From Fusobacterium sp. FSA-380-WT-3A (GTDB lineage Bacteria > Fusobacteriota > Fusobacteriia > Fusobacteriales > Fusobacteriaceae), in the NCBI RefSeq assembly GCF_012843705.1, contig NZ_JABAFQ010000003.1, positions 105,000 through 168,999 of the forward strand: a DNA stretch of 64,000 nt, in the 5' to 3' direction. The notes under the pieces are model-generated. The model did no database searches, was not told where the DNA came from, and worked only from the letters and a program-made list of their open reading frames with translations. Numbering within the stretch: position 1 is the stretch's first letter; the number at the start of each line of letters is the position of its first letter. The position numbers were made by a program, and so were the translations under genes. Positions 28,887 through 37,727 of this stretch are shown here, piece after piece.

Positions 28887-29647
28887 TGAAATATTTTTAT
28901 AAAATTTTATTAATCTGTATTTTAACAGTAAATATTTTTGCTAGTCCTCTTTATTCAAATTCTTCAAAAGATAAAAAGGATGAAAATGTAAAGATTGCCC
29001 TTGAATTACAATATCGTGATAAGGATAATCATAATAGACTTACAAAATTTAAAATTCCTATAAAAGTAAAAGAAAAAGATGACCCAAGACCAGCTGATAT
29101 TGCTACTATTGAAGAGTTAGTAAATAGAGAGAGAGTTAGAGAAAAAGCTGCTGCTATGCTTGAATATTATGAAGAAGCTTTCCGTTATCATATTGAATCT
29201 ATCAGTAATGATTCAAAAGAGGTATATAAATTAGGAAATTATTATTTTACTCATGGAAAATATGAAAAAGCAAGAGAAGTTTTTAGTAAAAATATAAATA
29301 GTATTGAAAATCTTTTTGGAGCTGCTGTAACAAATAGATTTTTAGGTGATTATGATACAGCCATTTTATATTATAGTGAAGTTATTGATATGAATCCAAA
29401 CTTAGCAGAACCTTATCTTGAAAGAGGTTTGTGTTATAGAAATCAAGAAAAATATAGAGAAGCATTAGCTGATTTGTTAAAATATAAGAAAATGAGAAAT
29501 ACAGAGGAAGCTTATGCTGCTTTAGGAAATCTTTATATTTTGAAAAAAGATTATTCTAATGCTAGATTTGTTTTGAATGATGGAAAAATATTATATCCTA
29601 ATTCAAAAATTATAAATGAACTTTTAATAAAATCTCATGGTAAATAA
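28886..29647 (+). CDS. Secreted or periplasmic TPR-repeat protein
   Basis: 253 residues. N-terminal signal peptide (basic MKYFYK, hydrophobic ILLICILTVNIFA, cleavage near ASPLYS). No lipobox cysteine. A charged segment follows, then about four to five tetratricopeptide repeats (about residues 105-250: SKEVYKLGNYYFTHGKYEKA, FLGDYDTAILYYSEVIDMNP, AEPYLERGLCYRNQEKYREA, AYAALGNLYILKKDYSNA). Likely a periplasmic scaffold for protein interactions; partner unknown. Overlaps xseA by one base and precedes dprA by 11 bp, odd company for an exported protein. Confidence 0.82.
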   Translation: MKYFYKILLICILTVNIFASPLYSNSSKDKKDENVKIALELQYRDKDNHNRLTKFKIPIKVKEKDDPRPADIATIEELVNRERVREKAAAMLEYYEEAFRYHIESISNDSKEVYKLGNYYFTHGKYEKAREVFSKNINSIENLFGAAVTNRFLGDYDTAILYYSEVIDMNPNLAEPYLERGLCYRNQEKYREALADLLKYKKMRNTEEAYAALGNLYILKKDYSNARFVLNDGKILYPNSKIINELLIKSHGK

Positions 29648-29658
29648 TAGGTGAAAAT

Positions 29659-30720
29659 ATGGATTGGTATAGATTAAGAATTGTGGGAATTAAAGATAGT
29701 ATTATAGCTAAACTTATGCTCCGTTTTGAAAAATATGAAGATATTTTTTCATTAGATAAAGAATTATTAAAATTATATTTTAAATTTGATGAGGAAACAA
29801 TTTCTTTAATATATCAGTCTAAAAAAACAAATTTAGAAAAAGAATTGACTTTTCTTAAAGAAAAGAATATAAATATTATATCTTTAAAAGATAAAAATTA
29901 TCCAACGAGTTTAAAAAATATTTCTCATCCACCTTTATTTTTATATTATAAAGGAGATATATCTATTGCAAATGAAAAAACTATTGGAATTGTTGGAACT
30001 AGGCAACCAACTACATATGGAAAAAGAGTATGTGAAAAAATAACAAGTGATTTAGTGAAATCTCAAGTTACTATTGTAAGTGGATTAGCTTTAGGAATTG
30101 ATACAATTTCTCATAAAACTGCTCTTGAAAATAATGGAAAAACTATTGCTGTTATTGGCTCTGGTTTAGATATAATTTATCCTAGAGAAAATAAAAAATA
30201 TTGGGAAAAGATTGGAGAAAAAGGGCTTTTAATATCTGAATTTCCTTTAGGTACTGAGCCACTATCATATAATTTTCCTATGAGAAATAGAATAATTGTA
30301 GGTTTATCCAAAGGAATTATTGTAGTAGAAAGTAAAGAAAAAGGAGGAAGTCTTATAACAGCTTCTTTAGCTTTAGAAGAGGGAAGAGATGTCTTTGCTA
30401 TACCTGGAGATATTTATTCTCCTGTCTCATCAGGAACTAATAATTTAATAAAAAATTCTGAAGCTAAACTTATCACTTCTAGTGAAGATATACTCAAAGA
30501 ATTTAACTGGCCTATAGAAAAATATGATAAAATAAGTTTAAATCTATCAGAAGATGAAACTAAGATATATAATATTTTAGAAAAAGAAAAATCACTAGAT
30601 GAATTAATTGTAATTACAGGAATAAAAGCTAAAATTTTATTAGCTATATTAATGGAAATGGAAATAAACGGATACATTCTAAGTATTAGTGGAGGAAAAT
30701 ATATTAGAAAAATAAAATAA
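29659..30720 (+). CDS. dprA: DNA-processing protein DprA (Smf)
   Basis: 353 residues. Loads RecA on incoming single-stranded DNA in natural transformation. A helical N-terminus (about 1-70) is followed by the Rossmann-fold DprA domain with IGIVGTRQPTTYGKR, VSGLALGIDTISHKTAL, IGSGLDIIYPRENK, PMRNRIIVGLSKGIIVVE and GGSLITASLALEEGRDVFAIPG in pieces, and a winged-helix C-terminus (about 295-353). All motifs intact. RBS AGGTG with ATG. In operon with topA 30 bp downstream, an order also common in Firmicutes. Confidence 0.95.
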   Translation: MDWYRLRIVGIKDSIIAKLMLRFEKYEDIFSLDKELLKLYFKFDEETISLIYQSKKTNLEKELTFLKEKNINIISLKDKNYPTSLKNISHPPLFLYYKGDISIANEKTIGIVGTRQPTTYGKRVCEKITSDLVKSQVTIVSGLALGIDTISHKTALENNGKTIAVIGSGLDIIYPRENKKYWEKIGEKGLLISEFPLGTEPLSYNFPMRNRIIVGLSKGIIVVESKEKGGSLITASLALEEGRDVFAIPGDIYSPVSSGTNNLIKNSEAKLITSSEDILKEFNWPIEKYDKISLNLSEDETKIYNILEKEKSLDELIVITGIKAKILLAILMEMEINGYILSISGGKYIRKIK

Positions 30721-30750
30721 ATTTATTTTATTTTGGAAAGGTTTGATATT

Positions 30751-33060
30751 ATGAAGAAGAATGATAAAAAAAATCTAGTTATAGTAGAATCACCAGCAAA
30801 AGCTAAAACTATTGAAAAAATACTAGGAAGTAATTTCCAAGTAACAGCTTCTTTTGGGCATATTAGAGATTTGCCTAAAAGTTCTTTAGGTGTTGATATA
30901 GAAAATGGATTTACTCCAAATTATTCAACCATCAGAGGAAAGGGAGATGTTACAAAAAATTTAAAAGCTTTGGCTAAAAAATCAGATAAAGTTTATCTTG
31001 CTTCTGACCCTGATAGAGAAGGAGAGGCTATAGCTTGGCATATTGCTCATACTTTAAAACTAGATGAAAATGAAAACAATAGAATAGAGTTCAACGAAAT
31101 TACAGCTTCAGCTATAAAAGAAGCTATAAAACATCCTAAAAAAATTGATATAAATAAGGTTAATGCTCAACAAGCTAGAAGAATTTTAGATAGACTTGTG
31201 GGATATGAAGTTAGCCCTCTTCTATGGAAAACTGTTTCATCTAATACAAGTGCTGGTCGTGTTCAATCAGTAGCATTAAAATTAATTTGTGAATTAGAAG
31301 ATAGTATAAAAGCCTTTGTACCTGAAAAATTTTGGGATATAAATGGAGAATTTGAAAATAAAATTAAACTAGCTTTATACAAAGTTGATAATAAAAAAAT
31401 TGATAAATTAAAAGATGAAAAAATAGTTGAAAAAATTAAATCTCTTAAGGGAGAGGAATTTTTAGTAGAAAGTGCTAAGGTTACTAAAAAAACTAAAAAT
31501 CCACCTGCTCCATTAAAAACAAGTACTCTTCAACAACTTTCATCTTCATATTTAGGATTCTCAGCTACAAAGACTATGAAAATAGCTCAGGGTTTATATG
31601 AGGGAGTTAATATAAATGGAACTCATAAAGGACTTATTACATATATGAGAACTGACTCTATAAGAATTTCAGAAGAAGCTTCAAAAATGGCAAAAGATTA
31701 TATTCTTGAAAATTTTGGAAAAGAGTATGTTGGTGGAGAAGTTAAAAAATCTACTAAAAAACAAGAGAATATTCAAGATGCCCATGAGGGAATTAGACCT
31801 ACAACTATAGAATATACTCCTGATTATTTATCTAAATTTTTAGATAAAGACCAATTAAAATTGTATACTCTTATTTGGGAAAGATTTTTAATCTCTCAAT
31901 TAGCTCCTATGAAATATGAGCAATTTGAACTTATCTGTTCAAAAGAAAATATCCAATTTAGGGGAGTTTTAAATAAAATCCTATTTGATGGATATTATAA
32001 AATATTTAAAGATGAAGAAGATATTCCATTAGGAGATTTCCCTAATATTAAAAAAGATGATTTATTAAAACTTTTAAAATTAAATATAAAAGAAGATTTT
32101 ACAAAACCACCTGCAAGATTAACAGAATCATCTCTTATTAAAAAATTAGAATCTGATGGAATTGGTAGACCATCTACTTATGCTACTATTATCAATACTT
32201 TAAAAGACAGAGAATATGTTACTCTTAAAGGAAAAAGTTTTATTCCTACAGAATTAGGATACCAAGTTAAACATGTACTTAATGAAAATTTCAAAAGTTT
32301 TATGAATGTTAAATTTACTGCTGACATGGAAAATAAACTTGATGATATAGCAGAAGGTAAAGAACAATGGCAGGAAGTTCTTGAAAAATTCTATTCTGAA
32401 CTTTCTAAATATATTGAAAAATACAAAAAAATTGTTGACGAAGATGAAAATAAAATCATTGTTTCAGATGTTATTTGTCCTTGTGGTAAAGGATATATGA
32501 TAATGAAAAATGGTAGATTTGGTAGATACCTTGCTTGTAATGAAGAAGGTTGCAAACAAAATATCTCTCTTCGTGGAATAGATATTCCTATGGAAGATAT
32601 ACAAAAAGGAAAAATATTTGTAAAAGATATTTTAGAAGCAAAATTAGAAGAGAAAAAAGGAAAATTAACTGATGTTTTCAGTGATGATGGAGCTAGATTA
32701 TTACTTAAAGTTGGACGTTTTGGAAGTTACTTAGAAAGTGAAAATTATACTAATGATAATATTAGAGTTCCTCTTCCTGGAGAAATAAAGAAAGCTTTAA
32801 TGCAAAATCAAGTTTTAATAGAAGATGGTGTTGTAAAATTAAATGAAAGATTACAGGCAATAAAATCTGAAGAAAAGGCTATTCTTGATAAAGCTGGAGT
32901 TTGTGAAAAATGTGGACGTCCATTTAGAATTGGTAAAAGTAGATTTGGTAGATACCTTGCTTGTACAGGATACCCAGAATGTAGAAATATCAAAACTTTA
33001 GATAAAGATGGAAATATTATAGAAAAAAAGGAAAAAATACCTACTAAAAAGAAAAAATAA
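30751..33060 (+). CDS. topA: DNA topoisomerase I
   Basis: 769 residues from the ATG at 30751, preceded by GGAAAGG. Type IA topoisomerase that relaxes negative supercoils. TOPRIM domain starts at IVESPAKAKTIEKIL with the acidic SDPDREGEAIAWH; the active-site tyrosine is Tyr298 in GLITYMRTDS. Two C-terminal four-cysteine zinc fingers (CPCGKGYMI...CNEEGC and CEKCGRPFRI...CTGYPEC) flank a segment resembling a degenerate finger. A basic Lys tail ends the protein. Last gene of the uvrB-topA operon. Confidence 0.97.
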   Translation: MKKNDKKNLVIVESPAKAKTIEKILGSNFQVTASFGHIRDLPKSSLGVDIENGFTPNYSTIRGKGDVTKNLKALAKKSDKVYLASDPDREGEAIAWHIAHTLKLDENENNRIEFNEITASAIKEAIKHPKKIDINKVNAQQARRILDRLVGYEVSPLLWKTVSSNTSAGRVQSVALKLICELEDSIKAFVPEKFWDINGEFENKIKLALYKVDNKKIDKLKDEKIVEKIKSLKGEEFLVESAKVTKKTKNPPAPLKTSTLQQLSSSYLGFSATKTMKIAQGLYEGVNINGTHKGLITYMRTDSIRISEEASKMAKDYILENFGKEYVGGEVKKSTKKQENIQDAHEGIRPTTIEYTPDYLSKFLDKDQLKLYTLIWERFLISQLAPMKYEQFELICSKENIQFRGVLNKILFDGYYKIFKDEEDIPLGDFPNIKKDDLLKLLKLNIKEDFTKPPARLTESSLIKKLESDGIGRPSTYATIINTLKDREYVTLKGKSFIPTELGYQVKHVLNENFKSFMNVKFTADMENKLDDIAEGKEQWQEVLEKFYSELSKYIEKYKKIVDEDENKIIVSDVICPCGKGYMIMKNGRFGRYLACNEEGCKQNISLRGIDIPMEDIQKGKIFVKDILEAKLEEKKGKLTDVFSDDGARLLLKVGRFGSYLESENYTNDNIRVPLPGEIKKALMQNQVLIEDGVVKLNERLQAIKSEEKAILDKAGVCEKCGRPFRIGKSRFGRYLACTGYPECRNIKTLDKDGNIIEKKEKIPTKKKK

Positions 33061-33065
33061 TTATT

Positions 33066-33104
33066 AAAACAAAAGCCACCCTTTCGAGTGGCTTTTGTTT
33101 TTTA
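33066..33104. terminator. Bidirectional intrinsic terminator between topA and cstA
   Basis: Perfect 14-bp stem AAAACAAAAGCCAC with GTGGCTTTTGTTTT, eight-base loop, A-run and T-run on either side. It can stop topA transcripts on plus and the ilvE-cstA operon on minus. Confidence 0.88.
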
Positions 33105-33133
33105 ACATTACAAAGGATTTATACCGAAATCAA

Positions 33134-34837
33134 CTACTTAGTTGAATTAGTATTTTTTTTAAGGTCAATTAAAACTTTTGTTCCTTCTACAACTAACATA
33201 AAAGCAAGAATAAAGATAAAGAAAATTACAACTGATTGTAATCCATGTACTGCTAATTTTCCTTGACCTGAAATTAATAATGCTATATTAGTTTTAAATG
33301 AAATTAATAAAGAACTCATAGTTGCACAAATCATAAATATCATAGGAATAAATAACATTTTATTATTTCTTCCTGTTTTTGCTAACCATACAGAAACTCC
33401 TAAGAAACATGGTACAGCAACCAATTGGTTACATGCTCCAAATATAGGCCAAATATTTTTATATCCTCCAAGACATAGTAATCCACCTAAGAATACTGTA
33501 ATGATTGTAGCTACATACATATTACTAAATGATTTTTTAATTCCTACATTTTCTTCTGGATTTTTAGAAGTAAATAACTCTTGGAATAAAAATCTTCCTA
33601 ATCTTGTAGCTGTATCTAATGAAGTTAAAGCAAAAGCTGAGAAAGCTAGAGAGATTACTGTAAATGTAGTTCTAACAGCTACATCATTAAATCCCATTGC
33701 TCCAAAGAATCCTGAAACTCCTGTAGCGAATACAACAGCTGGTGAACCAGCTGGCATTTGCCCATCTTTAAATAAAACTCCTACTGTAATTAAAGCAATA
33801 ACAGCTAATACACATTCTATTAACATAGAACCATATCCAATCATTTTAGCATCTTTTTCATTGTCTAATTGTTTTGAAGTTGTTCCAGAACCAATTAATG
33901 AGTGAAATCCTGAAATAGCTCCACAAGCTACTGTAATAAATAGATATGGAAATACAAATTGTCCATTAAAACTATTTTTTAATCCTGTAAAGCTTGGTAA
34001 ATTAATTGTTGGATTTGTAAATACAACTCCAATAAAAGCAGCTAAAATCATAAAATATAATAAGAAACTATTTAAATAATCTCTTGGTTGTAATAAAATC
34101 CATACAGGTGTTACTGAAGCAATAATAATATAGACAAACACAAATCCTAACCAAAAATTTTTACTTAAATAAATAGGGAATTTTAATCCTATGTATATAC
34201 ATAAAATTAAAAGAGCCACTCCAACAACTGAAGAAATAACAAGTGGAGCATTTTTTCTATATACTAAGAATCCAAAAGCTATAGCTAGTGGGATAAATAA
34301 TACAGAAGCTGTAGCTACTGACCCATTAGCTTGAATATATGTTTTTGTTCCATCAGCTGCTATTGTATATCCTTGAAAAGTACTAGCTACAATATCAGCA
34401 AAGGCAGCAATAACTAATAAAATTACTAACCAAGCAAATGTTGTAAATAATACTTTACATTTATGCCCAATATATTCTTCTATAACTTCTCCTAAAGTTT
34501 TTCCTCCATGTTTTATTGAAACAATGATAGATGAAAAATCTTGAACTCCTCCAAAGAATATTCCTCCAATAACAATCCATAAAAATACAGGAATCCAACC
34601 AAAAACTGCTGCTTGAATAGGTCCTGTTATTGGTCCTGCTCCAGCAATAGAAGCAAAATGATGTCCTAATAAAATAGGAGCTTTAGCTGGTACATAATCT
34701 ACTCCATCTTCCATTGTATGAGCTGGAGTTACTTGTTTTGGGTCTACTCCCCATTGTTTTGCTAACCATGAACCATATGTTACATAGGCTACTAAAAATA
34801 AAATAATAGCTAATGATAAAATTAATAAACTACTCAT
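33134..34837 (-). CDS. cstA: Carbon starvation protein CstA-family transporter
   Basis: 567 residues with about 15-16 membrane segments. Begins with the family-typical sequence containing YGSWLAKQWGVDP, then DGVDYVPAK, LGHHFASIAGAGPITGP (in pieces) and GVQDFSS. Shorter than E. coli CstA (about 700) but similar to Gram-positive members. The family imports peptides or pyruvate. It lies 22 bp downstream of a small unknown gene and, with ilvE, behind a branched-chain amino-acid attenuator. That context favours peptide uptake for amino-acid supply, an inference. Confidence 0.93.
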   Translation of the reverse strand: MSSLLILSLAIILFLVAYVTYGSWLAKQWGVDPKQVTPAHTMEDGVDYVPAKAPILLGHHFASIAGAGPITGPIQAAVFGWIPVFLWIVIGGIFFGGVQDFSSIIVSIKHGGKTLGEVIEEYIGHKCKVLFTTFAWLVILLVIAAFADIVASTFQGYTIAADGTKTYIQANGSVATASVLFIPLAIAFGFLVYRKNAPLVISSVVGVALLILCIYIGLKFPIYLSKNFWLGFVFVYIIIASVTPVWILLQPRDYLNSFLLYFMILAAFIGVVFTNPTINLPSFTGLKNSFNGQFVFPYLFITVACGAISGFHSLIGSGTTSKQLDNEKDAKMIGYGSMLIECVLAVIALITVGVLFKDGQMPAGSPAVVFATGVSGFFGAMGFNDVAVRTTFTVISLAFSAFALTSLDTATRLGRFLFQELFTSKNPEENVGIKKSFSNMYVATIITVFLGGLLCLGGYKNIWPIFGACNQLVAVPCFLGVSVWLAKTGRNNKMLFIPMIFMICATMSSLLISFKTNIALLISGQGKLAVHGLQSVVIFFIFILAFMLVVEGTKVLIDLKKNTNSTK

Positions 34838-34859
34838 ATAAATTTCCCTCTCCTTATCA

Positions 34860-35384
34860 TCAAATTTTTAAACTTTTTTCAAATACACTTATAATTTCTT
34901 TAGATGATTTATTATAGTATATTTTATTTTTTATTAAATCTACACCTATAAATCTAGTTGTTAAAAAACCTCTTATAGAAAATAGATATGTTTTCTCAAA
35001 TTTAAATTTTTCTATTTTTCTTTTTACATTTTCTGAAATTTCATTTGAAGATATAAAAACTATTGATATATAACTTGTCATATGATTTTTAGGAGGATAT
35101 TTTTCCCCTTTTCTCACATAATCTTTTTCAATACTATTTTTTATTAAAAATTCTATGTTATCTATATCTTTTTCGTTAAGTTTCTCTACTTCTAAGAAAA
35201 AAATATATTCAAAATTATTAACTTCCCAAAGATTAACTTCTTTAACTAACACATATTTTTCAGCCTTGGAATTAAAATATCCATAGGCTGAAAAATTATA
35301 CTCATCAATTTTAAGATTTTCTTCTATATCAAAACAACTTTTATATACTTCCAATAAATTATTTAAATACTCTTTTGATTTCAT
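34860..35384 (-). CDS. Unknown 174-residue protein between ilvE and cstA
   Basis: I do not recognise it. No signal peptide or membrane segment. Charged, Lys/Glu/Tyr-rich, with alternating hydrophobic strands such as EYIFFLEVEKL and SYISIVFISS that suggest an alpha/beta fold. It starts 9 bp after the ilvE stop and ends 22 bp before cstA, so it belongs to the same transcript. Possibly a regulator or accessory of the CstA transporter, judging from position only. Base composition matches its neighbours. Confidence 0.75.
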   Translation of the reverse strand: MKSKEYLNNLLEVYKSCFDIEENLKIDEYNFSAYGYFNSKAEKYVLVKEVNLWEVNNFEYIFFLEVEKLNEKDIDNIEFLIKNSIEKDYVRKGEKYPPKNHMTSYISIVFISSNEISENVKRKIEKFKFEKTYLFSIRGFLTTRFIGVDLIKNKIYYNKSSKEIISVFEKSLKI

Positions 35385-35393
35385 AAACCTCTC

Positions 35394-36458
35394 TTATTTA
35401 ACTTCTCTTGTCCAATTTTTTGTATCTTCTAGTTTACCCCATTGAATACCTGTTAGAGTATCATATAATCTTTGAGTTAAAGCTCCTGTTTTAAAATCAT
35501 TGATAACAGCAGTTTCTCCTCTATAGAATAATTCTCCTACTGGAGATATTACAGCGGCAGTTCCTGTTCCAAAAGCTTCTTGAAGTTTTCCATTTCTAGC
35601 TGCTTCCATTAAGAAATCTATAGTAAAATGTTCTTCATGTACTTTATATCCCCAATCTTTTAAAAGTTGAATACAAGAATCTCTTGTTACACCTGGAAGA
35701 ACTGTTCCATCAATAGGTGAAGTATAAACTTCTCCATCAACTAAAAACATAACATTCATTGTTCCAACTTCCTCTACATATTTACGTTCAGCTCCATCTA
35801 ACCAAAGAACTTGTGTATATCCTTTTTGTTGAGCATTGTATTGAGCTAGGATACTAGCTGCATAGTTTCCTCCACATTTTGTAAATCCTGTTCCACCTTT
35901 ACAAGCACGAACTAATTCTTCTTCAACATAGATTTTTACAGGACTAACTCCTTCTGGATAATAGTTTCCTACAGGTGATAAAATTATTGCAAATAGATAA
36001 TTACTTGCTGGATGGACTCCTACTGTAGCTTCAGTTGAAAACATAAATGGACGAATATATAGAGAAGTTCCCTCTGCTGATGGTATCCATTCTTTTTCAT
36101 ATTCAACTAATTTTTCTATAGCTTCAACAAACATATCTTCTGGAAACTCTGGCATACAAAGTCTTTCACAAGATTTTTGCATTCTTCTGGCATTCATTTC
36201 AGGACGGAATAATAAAACTTTTCCCTCTTTTGTTCTATAAGCTTTTAATCCTTCAAATACCTCTTGAGCATAATGTAAAACAAATGAAGCTGGGCTTAAA
36301 GATAGTGGTCCATAAGGAACTATTCTTGCATCATGCCATCCTTTTTCTTTTGAATAATCCATTAAAAACATGTGGTCAGTAAAATATTTTCCAAATCCTA
36401 ATTTGTTTTGGTCTGGTTTCTCCTTTAACTCTTTAACTCTTTCAACTCTGATTTCCAT
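35394..36458 (-). CDS. ilvE: Branched-chain amino-acid aminotransferase
   Basis: 354 residues. PLP fold-type IV transaminase interconverting Leu, Ile, Val and their 2-oxo acids with glutamate. Motifs: FEGLKAYRT, RPEMNARRM, the PLP lysine in TGFTKCGGNYAAS, EVGTMNVMF, TSPIDGTVLPGVTRDS and EAFGTGTAAVISPVG. The length and motifs match the long group-II BCAT class. RBS AAGGAGGAAG. Expression appears controlled by a leader peptide and attenuator just upstream. First structural gene of ilvE-unknown-cstA. Confidence 0.96.
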   Translation of the reverse strand: MEIRVERVKELKEKPDQNKLGFGKYFTDHMFLMDYSKEKGWHDARIVPYGPLSLSPASFVLHYAQEVFEGLKAYRTKEGKVLLFRPEMNARRMQKSCERLCMPEFPEDMFVEAIEKLVEYEKEWIPSAEGTSLYIRPFMFSTEATVGVHPASNYLFAIILSPVGNYYPEGVSPVKIYVEEELVRACKGGTGFTKCGGNYAASILAQYNAQQKGYTQVLWLDGAERKYVEEVGTMNVMFLVDGEVYTSPIDGTVLPGVTRDSCIQLLKDWGYKVHEEHFTIDFLMEAARNGKLQEAFGTGTAAVISPVGELFYRGETAVINDFKTGALTQRLYDTLTGIQWGKLEDTKNWTREVK

Positions 36459-36482
36459 AAACTTCCTCCTTGTAATGTCTAT

Positions 36483-36515
36483 AAAAAAAACAGCCTTGAG
36501 CCAAGGCTGTTTTTT
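36483..36515 (-). terminator. Attenuator terminator immediately upstream of ilvE
   Basis: Stem CAGCCTTG with CAAGGCTG, three-base loop, extended by A-T pairs to about 14 bp and followed on the minus strand by eight T. It ends 25 bases before the ilvE ATG and 57 bases after the leader-peptide stop. This is the position of a transcription attenuator, not of an end-of-gene terminator for sfsA, which stops about 270 bases upstream. Confidence 0.85.
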
Positions 36516-36571
36516 ATTTTTTACTTAATTTTTTATAAAATTTTTTTCATTTTATCCCTAGTAAAAAACGG

Positions 36572-36682
36572 TTACACTAAACAACTCTTAGCACTTATTT
36601 TTTGTACGTCAAAACTTCTGATATTCATGCATATCAGATTTATTATACTTATGACAAATATTATGCTAAGTAGTTTAAACAT
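36572..36682 (-). CDS. ilvE leader peptide, 36 residues, rich in Ile/Leu/Val
   Basis: ATG at 36682 with GGGAGGG five bases upstream, stop TAA at 36574-36572. Of 36 residues, 15 are Ile, Leu or Val, concentrated at positions 4-21 (LL at 4-5, II at 7-8, VI at 10-11, II at 13-14, LI at 16-17). Most Ile codons are the rare-type ATA. Inside the RNA, TCTGATAT and ATATCAGA form an 8-bp hairpin over codons 15-22, enclosed by CTTAGCA pairing with TGCTAAG. A promoter lies just upstream and a terminator downstream. The arrangement matches classic attenuation: ribosome stalling on scarce branched-chain tRNAs alters folding and allows read-through into ilvE. Confidence 0.8.
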   Translation of the reverse strand: MFKLLSIIFVISIINLICMNIRSFDVQKISAKSCLV

Positions 36683-36711
36683 ATAACCCTCCCTAAAGTT
36701 TTCTTGGGTAA

Positions 36712-36740
36712 AGTATAAAACATTCTTTAAAAAAAATCAA
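36712..36740 (-). promoter_or_regulatory. Sigma-70 type promoter for the ilvE leader and operon
   Basis: Minus strand TTGATT (36740-36735) and TATACT (36717-36712), 17-bp spacer. Transcription would start near 36705, about 23 bases before the leader-peptide ATG. Confidence 0.72.
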
Positions 36741-36789
36741 GTGTTTTTTTTAATTTTTTTGTTTTTCTTAAATTTTTAGTATTTTTTTC

Positions 36790-37518
36790 TTAAAATATAG
36801 TATTTTCTTTAGAAATAATATTAATTTTTTTATCAGTAAAATAAATTTTTCCATTTTTTAATTTTAATTGAATTGGATATACTTCTACACCTTTAGTTAG
36901 AGCTTTATAAAAAGTCTCAAAAAATGATTTATCTGTTTTATAATTTGGTATAAAACTATAAGAATCTCTAAAAATTAAAAGTATTACTGCTGCTCTTTCT
37001 CCTTTTTCTTTAATTTCCATTAAAGTTTCTAAATGTTTTACTGCTCTTTCAGATGGGGCATCTGGAAATATAGCTATTTTATTTTCTGAAAGTGAAACTC
37101 CTTTCACTTCAACCCAAATTTTTTCTCCTTTTTTTTCTAAATAATAATCAAGACGACTATGTCCATTTTTTACTTCAGCTTTCACTAAATCCACTTCTCC
37201 AAAAGGTGATATTGAAAAATCTCTTAAAATATTTTCTGAAATATATCTATGAAAAGATGAATTTAAAAGAATATCCTCTCCATCAGGTGCTTTAGCTGAA
37301 ATTAAATCCCATTCTGTTTTTCTTTTTGTTAAATCTTTAGCTTTTCTAAGAGAAACTTCATTCCCTTTATAAAGTAACTCTTTTATTCTTCCACTATCAT
37401 GTACATGAACTGTTACAATACCTTTATTTTTTAATTCTACTTTTGAAATAAATCTATTGGGTCTTTCTAAAAACTTTCCCATTTCATTTATTTCAATCTC
37501 ATATATAACTTTTTCCAT
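36790..37518 (-). CDS. sfsA: SfsA family DNA/RNA nuclease-like protein
   Basis: 242 residues from the ATG at 37518, preceded by GGAGGTAAA; a start 33 bases further upstream lacks an RBS. N-terminal OB-like domain (FLERPNRFISKVELK, VHVHDSGRIKELL) and a C-terminal nuclease-like domain with DYYLEK, WVEVKGVSL and FPDAPSERAVKHL. The acidic/Lys residues of the PD-(D/E)XK fold are present. First described as a sugar-fermentation stimulation protein; a nucleic-acid role is likely. Stands alone upstream of the ilvE leader. Confidence 0.92.
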   Translation of the reverse strand: MEKVIYEIEINEMGKFLERPNRFISKVELKNKGIVTVHVHDSGRIKELLYKGNEVSLRKAKDLTKRKTEWDLISAKAPDGEDILLNSSFHRYISENILRDFSISPFGEVDLVKAEVKNGHSRLDYYLEKKGEKIWVEVKGVSLSENKIAIFPDAPSERAVKHLETLMEIKEKGERAAVILLIFRDSYSFIPNYKTDKSFFETFYKALTKGVEVYPIQLKLKNGKIYFTDKKINIISKENTIF

Positions 37519-37686
37519 TTTACCTCCATAAGTTTTTTTATATTTTATCATAAAAAAATAGATTTTATAATTGGTAAGTATGAAATAAAATTTAAATAAT
37601 CTATGAAATAATTCAATAAATAGGAAATAATTTATTGAAATATAATTATTTCTTTAAAATAAATGAAATAAAAATAATATTTTTAT

Positions 37687-37722
37687 AAAAAAAGCTATTG
37701 TAAAATTTACAATAGCTTTTTA
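37687..37722 (-). terminator. Intrinsic terminator after the amidohydrolase
   Basis: 15-bp perfect stem AAAAGCTATTGTAAA with TTTACAATAGCTTTT, with a single unpaired A at the tip as a minimal loop (some end pairs open), and T-runs on both strands. Positioned 8 bp beyond the minus-strand amidohydrolase stop. Confidence 0.82.
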
Positions 37723-37727
37723 ATCTT

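Noticed and set aside
36459..36710. T-box leader for ilvE
   Set aside because: No T-box AGGGTGGNACCGCG-like sequence or specifier stem; a translated leader peptide fits better.
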